Both the position numbers and the translations under genes were made by a program. From Calditerricola satsumensis (lineage in GTDB: Bacteria > Bacillota > Bacilli > Calditerricolales > Calditerricolaceae): a DNA stretch of 44,969 nucleotides. The first letter of the stretch is position 1. Each line of letters begins with the position of its first letter. The stretch covers positions 1 through 44,969 of the forward strand of contig NZ_BMOF01000015.1 of assembly GCF_014646935.1 (NCBI RefSeq), in the 5' to 3' direction. The notes below the pieces were generated by a model. The model was given only the letters and a program-made list of their open reading frames with translations. It had not been told where the DNA came from and ran no database searches. Below are positions 8,328-15,504 of this stretch, piece by piece.

Positions 8328-8495
8328 ATGGCGAAAAAATCGCCGGCTGGCACCAACATCGACCGCGTCCGTCAGCAAAACCAGGCGTCCGCCCAGGGCA
8401 ACAGCCAGGACGCGCAGTTCTCCGCGACGGACGTGCAACAGGTTCGCCAGCAGAACCAAGCCTCCCAACAAGGCCAGAGCCAGCAATTGCAGTAA
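8328..8495 (+). CDS. sspE: Gamma-type small acid-soluble spore protein
   Basis: 55 residues. Gamma-SASPs are made in the forespore and broken down at germination as an amino-acid store. The family hallmark is seen twice: a DRVRQQNQAS block at residues 12-21 and a second QQVRQQNQAS block at 37-46, each followed by a Gln/Ser/Gly-rich stretch. A composition of Gln, Asn, Ser and Ala without Trp or Cys is typical. The ATG at 8328 has the ribosome binding site GGAGGTGA 5 nt upstream. Its own terminator follows at 8520-8550. Strong evidence that the organism forms endospores. Confidence 0.92.
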   Translation: MAKKSPAGTNIDRVRQQNQASAQGNSQDAQFSATDVQQVRQQNQASQQGQSQQLQ

Positions 8496-8519
8496 CGATT
8501 CCATCGCTGCGCTTTGCCG

Positions 8520-8550
8520 AAAACCGGGACGCCTTTGTCCCGGTTTTTCG
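8520..8550 (+). terminator. Terminator after sspE
   Basis: AAAACCGGGAC at 8520-8530 pairs with 8537-8547, loop GCCTTT, then TTTTTC. Confidence 0.88.
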
Positions 8551-8631
8551 TGTAGAAAACGGGAAGAGGAGCCCGTCTGCATACGGGTTGCCGCGTGGAC
8601 ATACACATATAAGGCAGCGGGAGGGACACCT

Positions 8632-10213
8632 GTGCACCTGGTCACGGCAAGGGAGATGCGCCTGATTGAACAAGCGTTTACGAAGGAGGCGGGATTGCCG
8701 AGCGCCGTGTTGATGGAAAGCGCGGGTGCGGCCGTCGCGCGGAGCGTCGCCGAACGCGTGGCCGCCCCGGGACGGGTGCTCGTCCTTTGCGGACACGGGG
8801 CGAACGGCGGCGATGGCTTTGTGGCGGCGCGCCATCTGGCCATTGCGGGTTATGACGTGGCCGTCTGGCTGGCCGGAGAGGAGGGGCGGCTGGACGGGGA
8901 TGCGGCCCTCATGTGGCGGGCCCTGCAGGGGACCGGCGTCCAGATCGTCGAGTGGGATGGGCGCGCCGACGCCCTGGCTGACGCGATTCGGCAGGCGGAC
9001 GTCGTCGTCGACGCGCTTCTCGGCACCGGGGCCAGCGGAGCGCCGCGCGGCCGCGTGGGCGCCGCGATGTCCGTGTTGGCCGCTTGCCGTCCGCGACGGG
9101 GCATCGTCGTCGCGGTTGACTTGCCCAGCGGGGTAAATGCCGACACCGGAGAGGCGCCACCTGAGGCGGTGCGGGCCGACGTCACCGTGACCTTTGGCGC
9201 ACCCAAGTGGGCCCATTTCTTGTTTCCCGCTGCGACCCTGCGCGGGGACCTGGTGGTGGCGGACATCGGCCTTCCACCTGCCTTGGCCGAGCGCGTCGGC
9301 GTTGCGGCGCGCATCATCACCCCGGAGGTCGCGCGGGCCGGATGGCCGCCCCGGCCGCGCTGGTCGCACAAGGGAACCCACGGCCACGTCCTCGTTGTGG
9401 GGGGGCAGCCGGTCGATGCCCGGGGCTGCCCAGCTGGCGGCACTGGCCGCGCTGCGCAGCGGCGCCGGGTTGGTTACCCTGGCCGTTCCCGCATCCGCAG
9501 CCCCGTACGTCGCCGGCCGCGATCCGGAGATCCTGATGTGGGCGTGGCCGGACGAAGACGGCCATTTCGCTCCGGACAGCTGGCGGTGCCTGGAGGAGGG
9601 ATCCCGGCGCTACAGCGTATTGGCTGTGGGGCCGGGCGTAGGCCGATGGCCGGGCGGCGAAACCTGGCTGGCCCACCTGCTTCTGCGCTTTCCGGGCCCT
9701 GTTGTGGTCGACGCCGATGCCCTCGCCTTTTTGGGCCAGAACCTCGATCTGCTCAGCCGCCGGTCGGCCCCGACCATCGTCACACCCCATCCGCGGGAAA
9801 TGGGCCGGCTTTTGGGGCGCGAGGAGACGGTGGCCGAGGCAGCGCGGCCCGAGACGGCCCGCGCCTTTGCCCTGGCGCACCAGGTGTACGTGGTGCTCAA
9901 AGGGGCCTATTCCCTCGTCGCCTGCCCCGACGGGCGGCTGTACCTCAACCCCACAGGATCGAGCGCGTTGGCCAAGGGCGGCAGCGGCGATGTGCTGACC
10001 GGCATCGTGGCCGGTCTGGTGGCACAAACCGGCGATGTCCGCGCCGCGCTTCTCACCGGCGTCTGGCTGCACGGGCGAGCTGGGGAACGGGCCGGCGATC
10101 CGGTCCCCCACGCTCCACTGGCGCGCGACGTCATCGCCTGCCTGCCGGAGGCGATGGCGGCATTGGCTGTCGAGGGATCGGCAACCCGCCAGACATATTT
10201 CCCAGGAAATTGA
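8632..10213 (+). pseudogene. nnrD: Bifunctional NAD(P)H-hydrate epimerase/dehydratase, frameshifted
   Basis: Repairs damaged NADHX/NADPHX: the N-terminal YjeF domain epimerises and the C-terminal domain dehydrates with ADP. Residues 1 to about 255, from the GTG at 8632, carry the epimerase domain (GHGANGGDGFVAARHL, then DALLGTGASG and VAVDLPSGV). The dehydratase half continues in another frame from about 9410: MPGAAQLAALAALRSGAGLV, the Asp motif VVVDADAL and the nucleotide signature KGGSGDVLTG, ending at TGA 10213. The switch falls at a run of seven G (9399-9405); six G would restore one reading frame of about 526 residues. This is a single-base lesion or a sequencing error at a homopolymer. 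The original frame stays open by chance and runs into the next gene, so an automatic call could give a false 874-residue fusion. Confidence 0.88.
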
Positions 10214-10223
10214 CACAGGGCCC

Positions 10224-10248
10224 TCCCTTGTCGAAACCGGACAAGGGA
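10224..10248 (+). promoter_or_regulatory. Hairpin covering the ribosome binding site of the lipoprotein gene
   Basis: TCCCTTGTC at 10224-10232 pairs perfectly with GACAAGGGA at 10240-10248, loop GAAACCG. The 3' arm includes the AAGGGA that serves as Shine-Dalgarno for the ATG at 10258. It may limit translation, or act as a weak terminator of the preceding gene (no T-run). Confidence 0.4.
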
Positions 10249-10257
10249 GATGAAGCC

Positions 10258-11256
10258 ATGCGCCGTCTGACGGTTGTCCTGTTGGTTATGCTGCTCGCCA
10301 TGCTGGGGCTGGCGGGATGCGGCACCAAAAGCGCGGCCGATGTCGTCGACGACCTGAACGATCAACTGAACGAGCTCACAAGTTATCAAGTGCGCGCCAA
10401 CCTCCAGCTGCACACGGGGCAAACCCCGCAAACCTACGATGTGGAAGTGTGGTACAAAAAGCCCCATTACTACCGCATTTCCCTGCGCAACGCGGAGCGG
10501 AACATCACGCAAATCATTCTGCGCAACGATGAAGGCGTCTATGTGCTGACGCCGGAGCTGAAGAAGGTTTTCCGCTTCGACAGCGACTGGCCCGAAAACC
10601 AACGCGTCTTTTATCTGTACGAATCCCTGGTGCAGAGCATCGTGAACGACGAGGAGCGCAAGTTTGCCACCGACGGCGACCGGTACCTGTTCGACGTGGT
10701 TGCCGACTACCCCAACCGCAGCCTCGTCCGCCAGAAGATTTGGCTGTACAAAGACCTGGCACCGGATCGGGTTGAGGTGCTGGACGCCGACGGCAACGTG
10801 ATGGTCAGCGTCGCGTTCCGCGACTTCCGGGCGGGCGTCACCTTTGACGAGAACGCCTTCGACAAGGAGCGCAACCTGACAGGCGCGCTTCTCGACAGCG
10901 TGCCCGCGTCGACGCCGACGCCGACGGAGAACCTGTCGGCGGTCATTCCCACCTACGAGCCCGCTGGCGTCTCGCTGGTGGATGTGGCCGAGATCGACGG
11001 TGGCAAGACGGTGGTGCTCAAGTACAAGGGGACCTATACCTATCATTTGCTGGAGGAGCGGCCCAAAGCCGTTGCGGCCAGCTTCCCGTACGGCATGCCG
11101 ATCGATCTCGGGTTTACCGTCGCCGTCTTGTCCGAAGGGGAGAAGCGGACGCTGCGCTGGACGCACGGCGGCGTCGATTACATGCTCACCGGCGATTTGC
11201 CGCTGGAGGAAATGGTGCGCGTGGCGATGTCCACGTTCGAGGCAACCGGCAAGTAA
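10258..11256 (+). CDS. LolA/GerS-like outer-surface lipoprotein (YdcC family)
   Basis: 332 residues. An N-terminal lipoprotein signal (MRRLTVVLLVMLLAMLGLAG then Cys) has a clear lipobox LAGC at residues 18-21, so it is anchored on the outer face of the cytoplasmic membrane. The rest is beta-rich, with segments such as VEVWYKKPHYYRI and VYVLTPELKKVFRF typical of the LolA/LppX-type fold. Bacillus subtilis YdcC, upstream of alr, and clostridial GerS are relatives linked to sporulation and germination; the position just before alr matches YdcC. A Thr/Pro-rich linker (SVPASTPTPTEN) separates a C-terminal region that resembles a DUF4367-like module. ATG at 10258 is preceded by AAGGGAGA. Confidence 0.85.
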   Translation: MRRLTVVLLVMLLAMLGLAGCGTKSAADVVDDLNDQLNELTSYQVRANLQLHTGQTPQTYDVEVWYKKPHYYRISLRNAERNITQIILRNDEGVYVLTPELKKVFRFDSDWPENQRVFYLYESLVQSIVNDEERKFATDGDRYLFDVVADYPNRSLVRQKIWLYKDLAPDRVEVLDADGNVMVSVAFRDFRAGVTFDENAFDKERNLTGALLDSVPASTPTPTENLSAVIPTYEPAGVSLVDVAEIDGGKTVVLKYKGTYTYHLLEERPKAVAASFPYGMPIDLGFTVAVLSEGEKRTLRWTHGGVDYMLTGDLPLEEMVRVAMSTFEATGK

Positions 11257-11274
11257 GCGCCGGAGCCCAATGGT

Positions 11275-11304
11275 GCGGCAGGGGGCCTGCCGCCTTTTGT
11301 TTTG
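11275..11304 (+). terminator. Terminator after the lipoprotein gene
   Basis: GCGGCAGG pairs with CCTGCCGC across a GGG loop, followed by CTTTTGTTTT. Confidence 0.85.
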
Positions 11305-11317
11305 GGCGCCGCGTGCG

Positions 11318-11346
11318 TTGACAGGGGCCCCGGCAGGGGTTACGAT
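11318..11346 (+). promoter_or_regulatory. Sigma-A promoter for the PH-like gene and alr
   Basis: TTGACA at 11318-11323, a 17-nt spacer, then TACGAT at 11341-11346. Consensus -35, good -10 and ideal spacing, placed just after a terminator. Confidence 0.8.
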
Positions 11347-11424
11347 ACGGGGAGAGAAGAACGGCCGGAACAGCACAACGCGCGTCAACCGGGCGGTCCG
11401 GTGCACACAGCGGGGTGGAGGTTC

Positions 11425-11853
11425 ATGCCGCAGCCTTCCATTCTTCGGGAAGAACGGCCCACATACCGTCTGCTGCTCCGCCGCAAAAATCGCGTCATGA
11501 AGCGCAGCGAAACGGCGGCGTTCCTCGTCGGCCTCGTGGTTCTTGGCGAGATCGTGGGATACGGATCAACGGCGTTCAAAGTGGGCGCATTGGGGCTTGC
11601 CGTCGCGGTGCTTCTCGCCTCGCCCCTGTTTTGGAAGTGGTGGTGGCAACCCCGGTACGTGCTGACCCCGGATGAACTGGTGGTGGAGACGCGGCGCGGC
11701 CGGCGCGTCATTCCCCTCGAGGCTATCGCGCCGGCGTATGACCTGCCGTTTCTCTACCGGATTGACGGACGGGAAACGCCCCTGCCCGTCTCCGACGCCT
11801 TTCTCGACGCCCTGGAAGAGCAGCTTGCCCGCCGCAGCAATCGGCGGCGCTAG
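11425..11853 (+). CDS. Small membrane protein with PH-like C-terminal domain
   Basis: 142 residues from the ATG at 11425 (GGTGGAGG upstream); the frame is open further 5' but without a better start. A basic head (LLLRRKNRVMKR) precedes two close membrane helices at about residues 30-72. A short cytosolic beta-rich tail, YVLTPDELVVETRRGRRVIP, looks like a bacterial PH (YdbS/YcxB-type) domain. Function unknown. It ends 12 nt before alr and shares its promoter, so co-transcription with alr is likely. Confidence 0.75.
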   Translation: MPQPSILREERPTYRLLLRRKNRVMKRSETAAFLVGLVVLGEIVGYGSTAFKVGALGLAVAVLLASPLFWKWWWQPRYVLTPDELVVETRRGRRVIPLEAIAPAYDLPFLYRIDGRETPLPVSDAFLDALEEQLARRSNRRR

Positions 11854-11865
11854 GGGGGAAAACCG

Positions 11866-13005
11866 GTGTTCTTTCGTCCCACGTGGTGCGAGGTGGACGT
11901 GGCCGCCATTCGCCACAATGTTCGGGCCTTTCGCCGCGTGCTCTCGCCCGAGGTGGAGATCATGGCCGTCGTGAAGGCCGACGGGTACGGCCATGGCGCT
12001 CTCCTGGTGGCGCGTGCTGCTCTGGAAGCGGGAGCCACGCGGCTCGGGGTGGCCACCCTTGACGAAGCCGTCCAGCTTCGCGATGCCGGGCTGACCGCGC
12101 CGCTTCTTGTGCTTGGCCCGACCGAGGGGCGGCATGTGGAGGAAGCCTTCGCGCGGGAGATTGCCGTGACCGTCTTTGACGCGGACACGGTGGCCGCGGC
12201 GGCCCGTGCCGCCGAGCGGCGGGGATGGGGGGCCGTGCACCTCAAAGTGGACACCGGGATGGGTCGGGTTGGCGTGCGCGACGAGGCCGAACTTGTCGCC
12301 CTGTATCGGCGGGCGCTGGAGACCCCCGCCTTGCGCGTGGAGGGCCTCTATTCCCATTTGGCGTGCGCCGACGAGGCCGACCCGTCTTTTTCGGTGGACC
12401 AGCATGACCGCTTTCGCCGCTTTGTCGCGCGCCTGGAGCAGGAAGGCCTGCCCGTTCCGTCCTTACACCTGTTGAACAGCGCCGGGGCCTTGCGTTTTCG
12501 CGCGTGGGCGTATCGGTTCGTCCGCATCGGCATCAGCCTCTACGGCTATTATCCGTCCGATCATGCGCGGGCGGCCGATGTTCCGTTGCGACCGGCCCTC
12601 ACGTGGAAGACGCGCGTCGCCTTCGTCAAGGACGTGCCACCGGGAACCCCCATCAGCTACGGGGCCGCCTACCGAACGCCGGAGGCCCTGCGCATCCTGA
12701 CGCTGCCCGTGGGGTATGCAGACGGCTTTTCGCGGCTGCGCTCCAACCGCGGCCATGTGCTCGTTCGCGGCCGCCGCGCGCCCATCGTCGGCCGCGTGTG
12801 CATGGATCAGACGATGGTGGCCGTGCCGCGCGACTGGGATGTCCGCGTCGGCGAGGAGGTGGTCTTGCTCGGGACGCAGGGGACCGAGCGCATCGACGCC
12901 GACGAGATCGCCCGCGAGATGGGCACCATTTCGTATGAGGTGCTGACCCTTATCGGCAAGCGCGTTCCGCGCGTTCCCGTTGATGCGGAAGCCGGACAGG
13001 CGTGA
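11866..13005 (+). CDS. alr: Alanine racemase
   Basis: PLP enzyme that makes D-alanine for peptidoglycan. 379 residues from GTG at 11866. The PLP lysine is K37 in VVKADGYGHGA. The opposite catalytic Tyr lies in the C-terminal barrel segment GTPISYGAAYR, and other conserved blocks are HLKVDTGMGRVG, YSHLACAD and VGRVCMDQ. The neighbourhood (LolA-like lipoprotein, alr, mazE, mazF) is the conserved Bacillus arrangement. Transcription probably starts at 11318-11346. Confidence 0.96.
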   Translation: MFFRPTWCEVDVAAIRHNVRAFRRVLSPEVEIMAVVKADGYGHGALLVARAALEAGATRLGVATLDEAVQLRDAGLTAPLLVLGPTEGRHVEEAFAREIAVTVFDADTVAAAARAAERRGWGAVHLKVDTGMGRVGVRDEAELVALYRRALETPALRVEGLYSHLACADEADPSFSVDQHDRFRRFVARLEQEGLPVPSLHLLNSAGALRFRAWAYRFVRIGISLYGYYPSDHARAADVPLRPALTWKTRVAFVKDVPPGTPISYGAAYRTPEALRILTLPVGYADGFSRLRSNRGHVLVRGRRAPIVGRVCMDQTMVAVPRDWDVRVGEEVVLLGTQGTERIDADEIAREMGTISYEVLTLIGKRVPRVPVDAEAGQA

Positions 13006-13039
13006 GGTGGCCGTGTCGAACGGAGGCGCACGGCTGTTT

Positions 13040-13068
13040 TTGCACGGGTGCCGGAAACGTGATACGAT
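13040..13068 (+). promoter_or_regulatory. Sigma-A promoter of mazEF
   Basis: TTGCAC at 13040-13045, a 17-nt spacer, then TACGAT at 13063-13068, 57 nt before the antitoxin start. Confidence 0.72.
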
Positions 13069-13124
13069 GAGGATAACCGGATGGGCATACCGGACAGAGG
13101 CAGTGGGGCTGGAGGTGCATGGGG

Positions 13125-13403
13125 GTGTCCCGATCCGCGAACAAGCGCATTGTGGTCAGCCTGCCGGTGACGCTGCTGCAGGAAGTGGACGGCGTCGTCA
13201 AGCGGGAGAAGAAGAGCCGCAGCGAGCTGTTTCGGCAGGCGATGAAGCTGTATTTGCGCGAGCAGAAAAAGCGGCAGATCCGCGAGTCGCTCGAACGCGG
13301 GTATCAGGAGATGGCGAGCATCAACCTCTGTCTCGCCAAGGAAGCGATTTACGCCGAGGAGGAAGCCGAACACGCGGTGGACCGGATGGTGAGCGGGGGG
13401 TAA
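13125..13403 (+). CDS. mazE: Antitoxin EndoAI/MazE (ribbon-helix-helix)
   Basis: 92 residues. Neutralises the MazF RNase and probably represses its own promoter. The N-terminal ribbon-helix-helix DNA-binding part reads [16 protein letters not shown] followed by [16 protein letters not shown]. The C-terminal toxin-binding part ends [12 protein letters not shown], as in Bacillus EndoAI. I chose GTG at 13125 because the strong GGAGGT at 13111-13116 is 8 nt away; the ATG at 13119 would leave only 2 nt. It precedes mazF with a 4-nt gap. Confidence 0.9.
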   Translation: MSRSANKRIVVSLPVTLLQEVDGVVKREKKSRSELFRQAMKLYLREQKKRQIRESLERGYQEMASINLCLAKEAIYAEEEAEHAVDRMVSGG

Positions 13404-13407
13404 GACG

Positions 13408-13758
13408 GTGATTGTCAAGCGCGGCGATGTCTTCTATGCCAACCTGTCGCCGGTGGTGGGTTCCGAACAGGGCGGCGTTCGCCCGGTGCTCGTCATTCAG
13501 AACGACATCGGCAACAAGTACAGCCCGACCGTCATCGTGGCGGCCATCACGGCGCAGATTCAGAAAGCGAAATTGCCCACGCATGTGGAAATTCCTGCCA
13601 AACCCTACGGCTTAGAGAAGGATTCGGTGATTCTGCTGGAGCAGATCCGCACCATCGACAAGCAGCGGCTGACGGACAAGATCACCCATTTGGACGACGA
13701 GCTGATGCAGAAGGTGAACGAATCGCTGCAAATCAGCCTGGGGTTGGTTGACTTTTAA
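13408..13758 (+). CDS. mazF: Endoribonuclease toxin EndoA/MazF
   Basis: 116 residues starting at GTG. Sequence-specific mRNA interferase of the CcdB/MazF fold. The N-terminus [20 protein letters not shown] and the following [12 protein letters not shown] contain the conserved catalytic Arg region, and [11 protein letters not shown] carries the second active-site segment. It is nearly full length against Bacillus subtilis NdoA. Coupled to mazE and followed by a terminator at 13797-13822. Confidence 0.95.
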   Translation: MIVKRGDVFYANLSPVVGSEQGGVRPVLVIQNDIGNKYSPTVIVAAITAQIQKAKLPTHVEIPAKPYGLEKDSVILLEQIRTIDKQRLTDKITHLDDELMQKVNESLQISLGLVDF

Positions 13759-13796
13759 GGAGGGGCGCAAAGAGAAAAGACGGGCCTGCTTCGGAG

Positions 13797-13822
13797 GCGC
13801 GTGCAACCGAACGCGCTTTTTT
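13797..13822 (+). terminator. Terminator of mazEF
   Basis: GCGCGT pairs with ACGCGC, 8-nt loop, then TTTTTT. Confidence 0.8.
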
Positions 13823-13930
13823 CTGTTTTCGGGATGGAAGGAACGGACGGGCTTTCCGATTCGCTTGCTCTCTGGCAAGAGAAAGAATGCCGCGTGGGAT
13901 CGTTTCCCCCAGAACGGCGAGCCCGGAGGC

Positions 13931-14056
13931 CTACTGCGGCTTCCGGGCAGCATAGGAGCGGCAGTAAAAGAACCAGCATTCGTTCAACACGCGGATTTGG
14001 TGCAGGTCTTTTCCGAAAAAGGCGCGCATCAGCTGCTTGCGGAGCCAAAGCGGCAT
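13931..14056 (-). CDS. cmpA: Cortex morphogenetic protein CmpA
   Basis: 41-residue spore protein. In Bacillus subtilis CmpA couples spore coat and cortex assembly by directing SpoIVA quality control with ClpXP. The sequence begins MPLWLRKQLMRAFFGKDLHQ, then IRVLNECWFFYCRSY. The family pattern MPxWLxxQ, AFxxKD, QIxxLNxCWxFY is almost completely matched. A GGAGG-rich tract (GGAGGGAGGGAGAAGG) precedes the ATG. In B. subtilis cmpA also lies downstream of the alr-ndoA region. Small and easily missed by gene finders. Confidence 0.88.
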   Translation of the reverse strand: MPLWLRKQLMRAFFGKDLHQIRVLNECWFFYCRSYAARKPQ

Positions 14057-14181
14057 GGACACGCCTTCTCCCTCCCTCCTGCCTCCCTGTCGTGGTATAC
14101 GCTATGTTGAACCGAGCCGCGGCGTGCGCGTCCGTTGAAATCGCTGTGAGGTCTACGTGTGCACGCTAGAGCCCAAAAACC

Positions 14182-14211
14182 TTGACGAAATGGGGTATCC
14201 TATGGTATAGT
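14182..14211 (+). promoter_or_regulatory. Promoter of tRNA cluster 2
   Basis: TTGACG at 14182-14187, 18-nt spacer, TATAGT at 14206-14211, 12 nt before tRNA-Asn. Strong sigma-A type. Confidence 0.78.
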
Positions 14212-14223
14212 AAAAGCGCTCGT

Positions 14224-14298
14224 TCCGCAGTAGCTCAACGGTAGAGCGGCCGGCTGTTAACCGGTAGGTTGCAGGTTCGAATCCTGCCTGCGGAGCCA
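14224..14298 (+). tRNA. tRNA-Asn(GTT)
   Basis: Acceptor TCCGCAG/CTGCGGA, anticodon loop CTGTTAA (GTT), encoded CCA. 75 nt. Same sequence as the partial copy at 1-61. Confidence 0.96.
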
Positions 14299-14306
14299 GT
14301 GTGCGC

Positions 14307-14401
14307 GGAGAGATACCCAAGTGGCTGAAGGGGACGGTTTGCTAAACCGTTAGGGGGCCGGATTTGGCCCCGCGAGGGTTCGAATCCCTCTCTCTCCGCC
14401 A
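14307..14401 (+). tRNA. tRNA-Ser(GCT)
   Basis: 95 nt with the long variable arm of serine tRNAs. Acceptor GGAGAGA/TCTCTCC. Anticodon loop TTGCTAA (GCT) closed by ACGGT/ACCGT, encoded CCA. Confidence 0.95.
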
Positions 14402-14409
14402 GTCAACGT

Positions 14410-14485
14410 GGCCCGTTGGCGAAGTGGTTAACGCACCAGATTTTCAATCTGGCATGCAGGGGTTCGAATCCCCTACGGGTCACCA
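14410..14485 (+). tRNA. tRNA-Glu(TTC)
   Basis: Same sequence as 147-222. Anticodon TTC, encoded CCA. Confidence 0.95.
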
Positions 14486-14488
14486 TGT

Positions 14489-14564
14489 GGACGGTTAGCT
14501 CAGTTGGGAGAGCGCTTGCTTCACACGCAAGAGGTCGGCGGTTCGAACCCGTCACCGTCCACCA
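14489..14564 (+). tRNA. tRNA-Val(CAC)
   Basis: Same as 226-301 apart from one T-loop base (TTCGAAC). Anticodon CAC, encoded CCA. Confidence 0.93.
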
Positions 14565-14603
14565 TCGCAAACTCGGCTATACAGCCTTTTTTTATGGTTA
14601 AAC

Positions 14604-14680
14604 GGCGACTATGGCGAAGGGGTTAACGCACCGGATTGTGGCTCCGGCATTCGTGGGTTCGAATCCCACTAGTCGCCCCA
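14604..14680 (+). tRNA. tRNA-His(GTG)
   Basis: The extra G at position -1 (14604) pairs with C73 (14677), the histidine-tRNA identity element. Acceptor GCGACTA/TAGTCGC, anticodon loop TTGTGGC (GTG), encoded CCA. A short GGCT/AGCC hairpin with seven T lies just upstream. Confidence 0.95.
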
Positions 14681-14691
14681 TCTCTTCATGT

Positions 14692-14767
14692 GAGCCGTTA
14701 GCTCAGTTGGTAGAGCACCTGACTTTTAATCAGGGTGTCGCAGGTTCGAGTCCTGCACGGCTCACCA
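14692..14767 (+). tRNA. tRNA-Lys(TTT)
   Basis: As 479-554, but with the T-stem pair flipped (GCAGG/CCTGC). Anticodon TTT, encoded CCA. Confidence 0.95.
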
Positions 14768-14779
14768 TTTTCCTTTTTT

Positions 14780-14864
14780 GCGGGTGTGGCGGAATTGGCA
14801 GACGCGCCAGACTTAGGATCTGGTGCCGCAAGGCGTGGGGGTTCAAGTCCCTCCACCCGCACCA
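14780..14864 (+). tRNA. tRNA-Leu(TAG)
   Basis: 85 nt with a long variable arm. Acceptor GCGGGTG/CACCCGC. Anticodon loop CTTAGGA (TAG) closed by CCAGA/TCTGG, encoded CCA. Last tRNA of the cluster. Confidence 0.95.
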
Positions 14865-14964
14865 AACCCAATCGTGAGAAGGGATTTTGGGTTGGAAATA
14901 AAACAGTCAGACGCGTATACCACAGAATCTTGTGCGTCTCTTTACAGCCGATTGACGCGCCAGA

Positions 14965-15012
14965 CTCCCTCGTATGCTGCACCGATAACAGCACGAGGGA
15001 GATTTATTTTTT
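14965..15012 (+). terminator. Terminator of tRNA cluster 2
   Basis: CTCCCTCGT at 14965-14973 pairs with ACGAGGGAG at 14993-15001, extended by an inner GCTG/CAGC, followed by ATTTATTTTTTC. Confidence 0.75.
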
Positions 15013-15039
15013 CAGCATCAAGTCGTATTCGCTGATAAA

Positions 15040-15070
15040 GAAAAGCTTGCGCGAAGGGCGCAAGCTTTTC
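15040..15070 (-). terminator. Terminator of the Gln/Glu-repeat gene
   Basis: A 13-bp perfect stem (GAAAAGCTTGCGC) with a 5-nt loop, immediately beyond the stop codon at 15079. On the minus strand the stem is followed by TTTATC. Confidence 0.75.
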
Positions 15071-15078
15071 TCCAAGCG

Positions 15079-15504
15079 TTACACGTACTTGTCGTCTTGT
15101 TCTTGTTCCAGCTCTTGTTCTTGTTCTTGGTCCTGCTCCTGCCATTGCTCCTGCTCTTGAACGGTTACGTCTTTATCCAGAATGGTGATCTTGTTCCCGC
15201 TCTCCGGAGAGACTTGAATGACGATTTTGTTAATGATCTGGATCTTTTGCTGTTGATCCTGCTCTTGATCTTGCTCTTGTTCTTGCTCTTGCTCCTGTTC
15301 TTGCTCCTGCTCTTGTTCCTGCTCTTGGTCTTGCCACTGATCCTGCTCCTGCCATTGATCCTGGTCTTGTTTGAGCCATGGCTCATGGTCGGGTTTTTGA
15401 CGAGGATCCGAGCTGACGCGCCGCTTTTGCGGTTGATTCACATTCACCTTGACGCTGTTGACGTTTCCTCGGGTTTTGGCGGTGGGTTTGCGTTTGTATT
15501 GCAT
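15079..15504 (-). CDS. Gln/Glu/Asp-repeat protein, possible spore surface protein
   Basis: 141 residues, function unknown. ATG at 15504 has AGAAGGTG 7 nt upstream; two other in-frame ATGs lie upstream without a good site. A basic, Asn/Val-rich head (QYKRKPTAKTRGNVNSVKVN) is followed by a low-complexity belt of alternating Gln with Glu, Asp or Trp. An ordinary island (IQIINKIVIQVSPESGNKIT) interrupts it, and a second acidic Gln belt ends in DDKYV. Local base composition is more AT-rich than the neighbours. The split head/island/repeat layout and the spore-forming host suggest a coat or crust protein, but this is inference. It is flanked by a tRNA cluster, a common integration neighbourhood. 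Confidence 0.72.
   Translation of the reverse strand: MQYKRKPTAKTRGNVNSVKVNVNQPQKRRVSSDPRQKPDHEPWLKQDQDQWQEQDQWQDQEQEQEQEQEQEQEQEQEQDQEQDQQQKIQIINKIVIQVSPESGNKITILDKDVTVQEQEQWQEQDQEQEQELEQEQDDKYV
15258..15366. repeat. CTCTTG/CTCCTG hexamer repeat inside the Gln/Glu-rich gene
   Basis: Degenerate 6-nt units (CTCTTG, CTCCTG, TTCTTG) encode the Gln-Glu dipeptide belt on the minus strand. Likely length-variable between strains. Confidence 0.75.

Noticed and set aside
5677-9387. A 1236-codon minus-strand frame across glmS
   Set aside because: It is the antisense of glmS, sspE and nnrD, with His/Gly/Arg-rich composition typical of GC-rich shadow frames.
8632-11256. A continuous 874-codon frame spanning nnrD and the lipoprotein as one fusion gene
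   Set aside because: The middle third (about 9410-10200) has no family resemblance, while another frame there encodes a textbook dehydratase domain. The lipoprotein has its own start, ribosome binding site and signal peptide.
13748-14169. Plus-strand genes between mazF and the second tRNA cluster
   Set aside because: The frames lack ribosome binding sites, overlap the mazEF terminator and are antisense to cmpA.
15240-15370. CRISPR array
   Set aside because: The repeats are short, degenerate and without spacers; they are coding repeats in phase with the minus-strand gene.
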